Below the pieces are notes generated by a model. That model did no database searches. It saw nothing but the letters and a program-made list of their open reading frames with translations, and was not told where the DNA came from. The position numbers and the translations under genes are program-made. Shown here piece after piece: positions 1-4,499 of a stretch of 7,030 nt of DNA; positions within the stretch are counted from its first letter, which is position 1; each line of letters starts with the position of its first letter. Origin of the DNA: JANNYA01 sp031422315 (GTDB taxonomy: Bacteria > Pseudomonadota > Gammaproteobacteria > Xanthomonadales > SZUA-5); NCBI GenBank assembly GCA_031422315.1, contig JANOQN010000051.1, positions 1 through 7,030 on the forward strand. Direction: 5' to 3'.

Positions 1-1201
1 AAGTTACCGACCACGTACGGACGGTTGGTGCACCGCCTGGAGGCGTACGCAGTTCATTACACGTCAACGATGCGGTTTGAGCAACTGCGCCGCGTGTGCA
101 GCTTAGGTTGATCGTGCCGGTTGTTGTTGTCGTGTTGAATATACCGTTCGCTGGTGTGGTTGTTACCGTGCCAGCAGGTGTGAAACCTGCGCCAAGCGCA
201 CAACCCGTAACACTTGCAGTACCTGCACCAACGGCACCTGTGGTTGCGATACCAAGCGTTGCGTTTACAATGCCCGCCGGGCCTGCTGGGAAAGTAATTG
301 CGCCCGGTGCCGGTGTGTAAGTTACGGTTGGGGCCGTATCAACAGCAACGCCCGTACCTGTAAGTGCGGTTGGACTGCCAGTAACCGTTGTGCCTGCTGC
401 ACCTACGCATGCAATGGAACCACCGCGCGCACCTGCGCCTGACGGCGTGAAGCGAACAGGAACGTTAACCGTTGCACCTGATGCGATAGCCACTACACCA
501 CCCGCTACTGCTGGGAAGAATGCAAAGTCAGCTGCGTTTACGCCGCTGATTGTGCAAGTTGCAGAGCCTGCAGTGGCATTGGTGTTAGCCAAAACTAGGT
601 TCTGCGTTGCGGTTGCAGTGCCCACGTTTGAGTTACCAAATGGTAGGGTTGCTGGGGATTGGGTTACGTTTGATCCGGCTACTGGAGGGGTGATGGTGAT
701 TGAGCCGTTTACAGTTGTCCCAGTGAACTTAACACCCGAAGTATTTGTAAATTCAGTTAGCGCGAGTGCGAACGGATAGTTCCCAACAGCTGCCGTAGGT
801 GACGTGGGAATTGTAAAAGTACAAACAATCTGAGGAGCAGCAGTACCGATTGCGGTAGGCGGTGAAGCAGCAGACGCAACGATCGTTCGTATATTCGTGC
901 CGGTTAAATTAGTCGACGCGTTTCCGCCGCAGGTGGGTGTGGCACCGGCGGCAACAGTTCCAGTTGCGCCAGTCACAAAACCGCTAGCGACAACGGGTGG
1001 ACGTGCAATAGTTAAGTCGATTTGGATCGATGCAGTTGGCGTTTGGACTTGTGGCGCAGTAGCTGTTGACGAGAATGAAACCGTAATGGTAGCAGGGCTT
1101 CCCGCCGCCACTGAGGCTGAGCTAACAGTTACTGTTTGTGCGTAGCTTCCAAATGCTGCGATTGTAAGTGCTGTAGATAGTGCAAGGCGCTTTAGGTACA
1201 T
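1..1201 (-). CDS. Secreted cohesin-like / choice-of-anchor-D protein, partial (C-terminus beyond left edge)
   Basis: An unbroken reading frame starts at ATG 1201-1199 and runs off the left edge, giving 400 codons. AAGGAG (1212-1217) lies 10 nt upstream of the ATG and supports this start. Residues 1-21 form a signal peptide (MYLKRLALST, hydrophobic core, cleavage near SYA|Q). Residues 22-170 are beta-rich and look cohesin-like: an early 'SPATITVSF' strand and a late 'AAVGNYPFALALTEF...NGSITI' segment, as in cohesin-type modules. Residues 183-285 resemble a choice-of-anchor D/ASH (Hydin-like) domain: 'LPFGNSNVGTATATQNLVLAN', 'AADFAFF', 'VPVRFTPSGAG' and 'LTGTGV'. Residues 290-400 are a Thr/Ala/Gly-rich segment with 'GTINLSCTRG' and 'ASLTCNELR', a style I associate with exported proteobacterial proteins that end in an IPTL-CTERM or related sorting tail; that end is not visible. 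Cysteines at 91, 127, 216, 265, 334, 369 and 381 suit periplasmic or extracellular disulfides. It is the third gene of the operon, 31 nt after the preceding stop. The CDS is secure; the domain names are moderate. Confidence 0.85.
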   Translation of the reverse strand, partial: MYLKRLALSTALTIAAFGSYAQTVTVSSASVAAGSPATITVSFSSTATAPQVQTPTASIQIDLTIARPPVVASGFVTGATGTVAAGATPTCGGNASTNLTGTNIRTIVASAASPPTAIGTAAPQIVCTFTIPTSPTAAVGNYPFALALTEFTNTSGVKFTGTTVNGSITITPPVAGSNVTQSPATLPFGNSNVGTATATQNLVLANTNATAGSATCTISGVNAADFAFFPAVAGGVVAIASGATVNVPVRFTPSGAGARGGSIACVGAAGTTVTGSPTALTGTGVAVDTAPTVTYTPAPGAITFPAGPAGIVNATLGIATTGAVGAGTASVTGCALGAGFTPAGTVTTTPANGIFNTTTTTGTINLSCTRGAVAQTASLTCNELRTPPGGAPTVRTWSVT

Positions 1202-1232
1202 TTTTATAATTCTCCTTTTTTAAAATACAAGA

Positions 1233-1676
1233 TTACTTAGAGCCAGTCACATCGGAGGTGACTGAGCTTGATAAAACCTCACCGGCTTTATCAGCAAATT
1301 CAACGTTAGATACTGCTAAGGTCGGTGTTCCAGAATATTTGATCGTGCCGATCTGCATTTTGCCAGCAGGCATATCGACGTTTAGGCCATTTAAATCGAC
1401 CACCAAGAGCCGAACTTTTTCGCCGGCTATTTTCTTGCAAGAAACTGTCAGATTTTTTGCTAGACCTGAAGAGCAACTAGAAAGATCTAAGTTCGTTGCG
1501 CCTGCTACGTCAATGTCGAACTGAAAACCTTTGTAGCTAACGTCTGAGATAATGTCTAGCGCCAATGCTGAGCCTTCCTTTGCTCCGCCATTGATTCCAG
1601 TAAGTATGACTTTGGTATCGGCGAACGAAGATGCCGACAGAGCGAGTGCGACTGCTGTGAAAATAATTTTCTTCAT
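1233..1676 (-). CDS. Small secreted cohesin-like protein
   Basis: A 147-residue protein. ATG 1676-1674 is preceded at 6 nt by AAGGAG (1683-1688). Residues 1-19 are a classical signal peptide (MKKIIFTAVALALSASSFA|D). The mature part is a single beta-rich module of about 125 residues. 'YKGFQFDIDV' (48-57) matches the characteristic 'GFQF' strand of cohesins, followed by 'VRLLVVDLNG' (88-97), 'MPAGKMQIGTIKY' (102-114) and 'VSNVEFADKAGEVL' (122-135), which parallel the later cohesin strands. C68 and C80 could form a disulfide. No membrane segment or sorting tail follows the module, so the product is predicted to be soluble in the periplasm or secreted. It lies 21 nt downstream of the dockerin gene and 31 nt upstream of a larger cohesin-like gene, which makes it a candidate dockerin-binding partner. 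The cohesin call rests on motif resemblance and strand order only; another immunoglobulin-like fold is the main alternative. Confidence 0.75.
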   Translation of the reverse strand: MKKIIFTAVALALSASSFADTKVILTGINGGAKEGSALALDIISDVSYKGFQFDIDVAGATNLDLSSCSSGLAKNLTVSCKKIAGEKVRLLVVDLNGLNVDMPAGKMQIGTIKYSGTPTLAVSNVEFADKAGEVLSSSVTSDVTGSK

Positions 1677-1697
1677 AAATTTCTCCTTTTATCCAAG

Positions 1698-2510
1698 TTA
1701 GCCAGCTGCAAGAATGTTTACACAGATAATATCGGAAGCGGTAACTGAACCGTTTTCGTTACAGTCTGGCTGACCCGTTACGAAGGAAGCGCCACCAGCT
1801 TCAATAGAAGTCTGAATAATGTCAGCTGCAGTAACGGTTCCATTCCCATTCGCATCACCACGAACCAAACGTCCTGGAGCCTGGGTTGTGCGGGAATCAA
1901 ACTCATCAAAGAAATAGTTGCCAGCGGCGGTCGCATTGGTATTGCCCAAGCGTGCGCGACCAATTGTCTCTGCGGTGGCGACCGTTGCTGTTGCAGTTGC
2001 TGGCGTTGAAGCCACGCCACCTGCGCCGACTACACGCGCGGTAAATGCACCAGCATTGGTCCAGTCTAGTTCAACTGAGTACCATGCTGTTCCACTTGGA
2101 ACGGTTACTGAAGCTGGCTGAGTTGCTGCACCGGCCAAATTGAACGAGAAGGTTGTGCCCGTGTAGGTTACGGTTATGACGTTAGTTGTGCCAGCTGCGT
2201 TGGTGGCTTTAAAAACTTCGGATGCGGAACCGGTCGCATCTTTACGCACATAAAAGCGTGCTTTGTAGGTTGAGCGCGGCGTAGCAATCGTGTTTTGTAC
2301 GAACTTGTTTGGGCCAGCAATTCTGAGTGCGCAAGAACCGCTGTAGCGTGGGTTACCGGCTTGAACTGCTACTGCGTCAGCAGCAACTACACCGACGGAG
2401 CCGGCTGCGCCGACTGCATCCCATGCGCTGATGGCACAGGCGTTTGCTTGGCTGGCGGCGAAGCATGCGACTAAGGATAAACCCAGTAGGGTTTTGGAAG
2501 AACGAATCAT
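1698..2510 (-). CDS. Secreted LamG-like protein with C-terminal type I dockerin
   Basis: A 270-residue protein. The frame stays open upstream to an ATG at 2672, but the start is placed at 2510 because AGAGGT (2517-2522) lies 6 nt upstream and a signal peptide begins there (MIRSSKTLLGLSLVACFAAS, cleavage near ANA|C25). A lipobox-like LVAC at 13-16 leaves lipidation at C16 possible. Residues about 55-207 resemble a LamG/concanavalin-A-like jellyroll ('YKARFYVRK', 'WYSVELDW', 'GRARLGN', 'YFFDEFDSR'), a fold often used for glycan or protein binding; no catalytic residues are evident. Residues 217-266 are a full type I dockerin with two calcium loops, D219-N221-N223-T225-D230 and D249-N251-N253-S255-D260, each followed by 'II'. 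The protein ends four residues after the second repeat. C250 and C263 occur only in repeat 2 and might pair. It is the first gene of the operon. The dockerin call is strong; the jellyroll call is moderate. Confidence 0.9.
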   Translation of the reverse strand: MIRSSKTLLGLSLVACFAASQANACAISAWDAVGAAGSVGVVAADAVAVQAGNPRYSGSCALRIAGPNKFVQNTIATPRSTYKARFYVRKDATGSASEVFKATNAAGTTNVITVTYTGTTFSFNLAGAATQPASVTVPSGTAWYSVELDWTNAGAFTARVVGAGGVASTPATATATVATAETIGRARLGNTNATAAGNYFFDEFDSRTTQAPGRLVRGDANGNGTVTAADIIQTSIEAGGASFVTGQPDCNENGSVTASDIICVNILAAG

Positions 2511-2516
2511 GGTCAG

Positions 2517-2522
2517 ACCTCT
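2517..2522 (-). promoter_or_regulatory. Shine-Dalgarno that fixes the dockerin-gene start
   Basis: On the minus strand AGAGGT lies 6 nt before ATG 2510-2508, in front of a typical signal peptide. The alternative ATG at 2672 would add 54 Cys- and aromatic-rich residues ahead of the signal peptide and has no comparable ribosome site, so it is rejected. Confidence 0.7.
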
Positions 2523-2569
2523 ATTTAGAGTTGAGAAAACGTGTTTATCAATCGTGAGAACAAAACAGC

Positions 2570-2587
2570 ACGGGTAAAAAACCCCGT
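2570..2587 (-). promoter_or_regulatory. Leader hairpin upstream of dockerin operon
   Basis: ACGGG (2570-2574) and CCCGT (2583-2587) are complementary around an A/T-only loop apart from one base. On the minus strand the loop is T-rich. It would lie in the 5' untranslated leader about 60 nt before the start codon. No clean U-tract follows on the minus strand, so it is a structural or attenuation candidate rather than a clear terminator. Confidence 0.3.
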
Positions 2588-2669
2588 ACTGCGGCACCAA
2601 AAACCTTGGCAAGTTTTGTACGCAATTACGCAAAGCAAAACAGCAACTTGCTAAGCGTAACAGAATGTA

Positions 2670-2679
2670 CACGTACGTG
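2670..2679. promoter_or_regulatory. Perfect 10-bp palindrome CACGTACGTG
   Basis: A perfect palindrome about 160 nt upstream of the dockerin gene start, the range expected for a promoter or operator when the leader is long. No regulator is assigned. Confidence 0.3.
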
Positions 2680-2686
2680 GAAGCAA

Positions 2687-2717
2687 TTTATTCAAACTCG
2701 TTTTTAGCCTGAATAAA
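2687..2717. repeat. 8-bp inverted repeat, 15-nt spacer
   Basis: TTTATTCA (2687-2694) and TGAATAAA (2710-2717) are perfect reverse complements around a 15-nt spacer that contains a T5 run. It could be an operator for the operon or a weak bidirectional hairpin; the sequence does not decide. Confidence 0.35.
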
Positions 2718-2726
2718 AACACCACA

Positions 2727-2791
2727 TATGCGCATAGAACATTGAAACGACAGCTTATTTTGACGCTGCACACACGTTGCAGAATGCGCAT
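2727..2791. repeat. Twin ATGCGCAT palindromes
   Basis: ATGCGCAT occurs at 2728-2735 (extended to the 10-bp palindrome TATGCGCATA, 2727-2736) and again at 2784-2791, with centres 56 bp apart. Repeated palindromes upstream of an operon suggest paired binding sites for a dimeric regulator, but this is inference. Confidence 0.3.
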
Positions 2792-2968
2792 CGGGTGGAT
2801 TGACGCACGGATTGGCGGAACTTTCTCAGGAACTTTTTAACTTTGTCAAAATAGCCTTCCGAAAAATCAAACACACATTGCAAGTTGATTTTGATCTACC
2901 TCGGTTGGTCGCTTCTCATCGCGCAATTCTTTTACGCGTTGGCATTTCCGAGCGCTTAAGGAACCTGA

Positions 2969-2993
2969 GATTCCCGTTTTCGCCGGAATGACG
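2969..2993 (+). repeat. REP-like palindromic element, copy 1
   Basis: A 25-nt element with core TTCCCGTTTTCGCCGGAA, ending in ATGACG. It matches copy 2 (3549-3573) at 21 of 25 positions in the same orientation. The reverse strand reads GTCATTCCGGCGAAA, the widespread proteobacterial repeat that gives 'VIPAK' when translated. It lies 31 bp past the queD stop codon, a usual intergenic site for such repeats. Confidence 0.75.
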
Positions 2994-3023
2994 TTGTTGA
3001 GGTTTGGCGCTTATCAAGTAGAA

Positions 3024-3398
3024 CTATACGTTTGAAAGCGCGGGATAGCTTGAGCCTGCTGTGCAGGTTTCATGCACCACCACGCGCCAAAGCAGCGGTA
3101 GTACCGGCTTGGCTTCGTTGAAAAGCCATACCGCAATTTGTTCGCTAGTTGGGTTTTCTAACCCGGCGATATCGTTCAAGTAGTGATGATCAAGCCGATC
3201 ATAAATCGGCATAAAGGCTTTTTTGACATCGGCAAAGTCTACTACCCAGTTTTCGGGGCTTTGCAGCTCGCCGCGCAAATGCAGCTCAATCCGAAACGAA
3301 TGCCCGTGCAGGCGAGAACACTTGTGGCTGGCAGGCAAGTTCGGCAGCCGATGCGCGGCTTCGAAAGTGAAAATCTTAAAAATGTTGACGACGGGCAT
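3024..3398 (-). CDS. queD: 6-carboxy-5,6,7,8-tetrahydropterin synthase QueD
   Basis: A 124-residue protein, close to the usual QueD length of about 120. QueD converts 7,8-dihydroneopterin triphosphate to 6-carboxytetrahydropterin, the second step toward preQ0 and queuosine; it acts in the cytoplasm as an oligomer. The visible residues fit the family: zinc ligands H16, H31 and H33, catalytic C27 in the diagnostic C-x3-H-G-H motif, 'VVDFADVK' (52-59), catalytic D70-H71 in 'LDHHYLND', 'NPTSEQIAVWLF' (82-93), and E110 in 'VHETCTAGSSY' for pterin binding. The C-x3-HGH motif argues for QueD over a biopterin-making PTPS. It stands alone in this window with no other que gene beside it, and is divergent from lexA. 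ATG 3398 has only a weak AGG upstream. No preQ1 riboswitch was recognised in its leader. Confidence 0.95.
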   Translation of the reverse strand: MPVVNIFKIFTFEAAHRLPNLPASHKCSRLHGHSFRIELHLRGELQSPENWVVDFADVKKAFMPIYDRLDHHYLNDIAGLENPTSEQIAVWLFNEAKPVLPLLWRVVVHETCTAGSSYPALSNV

Positions 3399-3462
3399 GA
3401 GTTAAACCTGGTAGCTGTCAGAAAATCCAGTGTGGACGCTACAAAATTACGACTTAACTGGG

Positions 3463-3485
3463 GCTCGCCGAGCTTTCAAAGCTCG
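3463..3485. repeat. Overlapping inverted repeats upstream of queD
   Basis: CGAGCTTT-C-AAAGCTCG (3469-3485) is a perfect 8-bp-arm palindrome with a single central base. Its left half also pairs with GCTCG at 3463-3467 (GCTCG-C-CGAGC), so two alternative hairpins share one arm. It lies in the queD leader or promoter area about 70 bp from the start codon. On the minus strand TTGACT (3486-3491) immediately precedes it and could be a -35 element with the palindrome filling the spacer, although no good -10 follows. Confidence 0.4.
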
Positions 3486-3548
3486 AGTCAACGTTAGGAT
3501 TCATATGATGCACTTCAATCGTTGATGTGAACGCTGACCCCTGTGCTG

Positions 3549-3573
3549 GGTTCCCGCTTTCGCGGGGATGACG
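3549..3573 (+). repeat. REP-like palindromic element, copy 2
   Basis: The hairpin core CCCGC-TTTC-GCGGG is followed by GATGACG. It has the same orientation as copy 1 and differs from it at four positions, two of which lie in the stem. The reverse strand translates as 'VIPAKAGTQ', a familiar false peptide produced by this repeat class. Confidence 0.8.
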
Positions 3574-3588
3574 AGGTGGGGCGCTGCT

Positions 3589-3653
3589 GCCCGCGAAAAT
3601 GCTTGCGAGGTTGAGTAGAGCATTGCGCTCCAGTTTTCGCGGGCTTGCAAGCC
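3589..3653. repeat. 11-bp inverted repeat plus adjoining 12-bp palindrome
   Basis: GCCCGCGAAAA (3589-3599) and TTTTCGCGGGC (3634-3644) are perfect reverse complements around a 34-nt loop. The right arm runs into the perfect 12-bp palindrome GGCTTGCAAGCC (3642-3653), which covers the probable lexA -35. The arms share TTTCGCGGG with REP copy 2 just upstream, so this may be a compound REP-type (BIME-like) structure. Confidence 0.55.
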
Positions 3654-3678
3654 GCTCGCTATCTGTATAAATTGCCAG
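3645..3678 (+). promoter_or_regulatory. lexA promoter with overlapping SOS (LexA) box
   Basis: CTG-TATAAATTGC-CAG at 3663-3678 fits the CTG-N10-CAG LexA-box pattern; the left half CTGT is ideal and the right half is CCAG rather than ACAG. It contains the -10 hexamer TATAAA (3666-3671). TTGCAA (3645-3650) can serve as -35 with a short 15-bp spacer. LexA bound here would block its own promoter, the usual autorepression. The box ends one base before the lexA ATG, so transcription should begin at or next to the start codon. Confidence 0.7.
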
Positions 3679-3679
3679 T

Positions 3680-4384
3680 ATGTCGAAATTGGTTTCCACT
3701 TCAAATACCAAAACCTCAGCGGCGCTGACAGCGCGCCAGCGCGAGATATTTGATTTTGTGCTAGCGCATCAGCAGCGCGAAGGCATGCCGCCGACACGCG
3801 GCGATATTGCCAAGCATTTTGGCTTTCGCTCGCCCAATGCGGCGGAGGAACATCTGCGGGCGCTGGCCCGCAAGGGCGTGTTGGATATTGCCGCCGGCAC
3901 GGCGCGCGGATTGCGGGTTTTGACGCCGCAAACGCTTGGCAAAGACGCTGGAGAATTTGTCGCACGCATGGCTGCCCCGCGAAATGATCTTGCACTCATC
4001 GGCAAAGTAGCGGCCGGCACGCCGTTGTTGGCTGTGGAGAACATTGAGCGCACTTTGCCGATTGACGGCGCGGTTTTTCATCCGCATGCGGATTATTTGC
4101 TGCGCGTAACCGGAACCAGCATGCGTAACGCCGGTATTTTTGACGGTGATTTGTTAGCAGTCAAACGCAGCGGCACGGCTGAGAACGGGGAAATTGTAGT
4201 GGTGCGAATCGGTGATGAGGTAACCGTCAAGCGTTTATTGCGCAAAGATTCTGAAGTATGGCTGCTGGCAGAAAATCCAGAGTTTGCGCCCACTTTACTG
4301 GATCCAAAACGCCTTGATATCGCTATTGAAGGCCGCGCAGTTGGCGTTATTCGACCATTTCCACCGAACGCTTTGCGGCGCTGA
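3680..4384 (+). CDS. lexA: LexA SOS repressor / self-cleaving protease
   Basis: A 234-residue LexA. It represses DNA-damage genes and is inactivated when RecA-DNA filaments stimulate its autocleavage. The N-terminal winged-helix domain covers about 16-80, with 'LTARQREIFDFV', 'GDIAKHFGFRSPNAAEEHLRAL' as helix-turn-helix, and 'ARKGVLDI'. The cleavage site is A112-G113 ('KVAAGTP'). The catalytic pair is S147 ('GTSM') and K184 ('TVKRL'). The spacings (113 to 147 = 34, 147 to 184 = 37) equal those of E. coli LexA. The protein is longer than the usual ~200 residues because of a Ser/Thr-rich N-terminal extension of about 15 residues and a longer linker. An in-frame TAA at 3668-3670 forces the start to ATG 3680 (TTG 3689 is the only nearby alternative). 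There is no Shine-Dalgarno; the SOS box occupies that space. No recA or recX follows. Confidence 0.96.
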   Translation: MSKLVSTSNTKTSAALTARQREIFDFVLAHQQREGMPPTRGDIAKHFGFRSPNAAEEHLRALARKGVLDIAAGTARGLRVLTPQTLGKDAGEFVARMAAPRNDLALIGKVAAGTPLLAVENIERTLPIDGAVFHPHADYLLRVTGTSMRNAGIFDGDLLAVKRSGTAENGEIVVVRIGDEVTVKRLLRKDSEVWLLAENPEFAPTLLDPKRLDIAIEGRAVGVIRPFPPNALRR

Positions 4385-4463
4385 TTCACTCATTGTTTGA
4401 TATTCGATTGTGAGCGTTAGCGTGATGCAATGTTGCGCCGGATTTAGCCTCGCTTGAATGCGC

Positions 4464-4469
4464 TACAAT
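4464..4469 (+). promoter_or_regulatory. Probable ffh -10 element
   Basis: TACAAT within GCGCTACAATCGCGC gives a start near 4476 and a leader of about 24 nt before ATG 4500. The -35 is poor (GATTTA at 4441-4446, 17-bp spacer). The T6 run at 4477-4482 follows a GCGC-N7-GCGC hairpin (4460-4473), so the same stretch could alternatively act as a weak terminator for lexA. Confidence 0.4.
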
Positions 4470-4499
4470 CGCGCTCTTTTTTAGAATTAGCGGCCCGAC

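Larger units (their letters stand above)
2511..3023. other. Gene-poor upstream region of the dockerin operon
   Basis: About 510 bp lie between the dockerin gene start and the queD stop. I see no convincing gene. A plus-strand open frame at 2800-2991 begins with TTG, resembles nothing I know and ends inside a REP-like element. The stretch holds a leader hairpin (2570-2587), an 8-bp inverted repeat (2687-2717), palindromes at 2670-2679, 2727-2736 and 2784-2791, a 10-nt direct repeat CAAAACAGCA at 2561-2570 and 2636-2645, and a REP-like element at 2969-2993. The operon promoter must lie here on the minus strand, but I could not find a convincing -35/-10 pair. Confidence 0.6.

Noticed and set aside
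96..1145. Plus-strand open frames (96-320, 390-779, 897-1145) with Ala/Val/Pro-rich translations
   Set aside because: They lie antisense to the continuous minus-strand exported-protein gene, which has a signal peptide and ribosome site; their composition mirrors the Thr/Ala/Gly-rich codons of that gene.
2511..2672. 54-residue N-terminal extension of the dockerin protein from ATG 2672
   Set aside because: It would place a Cys/aromatic-rich stretch before an obvious signal peptide that has its own ribosome site; this is leader DNA that happens to be open.
2766..2782. CTGCA-N7-TGCAG inverted repeat as a second LexA box
   Set aside because: The spacing and half-site sequence do not fit CTGT-N8-ACAG, and the arms are too short to claim a site.
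2800..2991. Plus-strand 63-codon frame starting with TTG
   Set aside because: No ribosome site or family resemblance, and it terminates inside a REP-like element, a common source of false ORFs.
3399..3500. preQ1 riboswitch in the queD leader
   Set aside because: queD genes can have one, but I could not find the short C-rich/A-rich pseudoknot pattern here.
3454..3995. Minus-strand frames (3454-3711, 3501-3995) with 'VIPAKAGTQ' or 'PRHPRESGNP' segments
   Set aside because: These peptides are translations of the REP-like repeat, and the rest is antisense to lexA.
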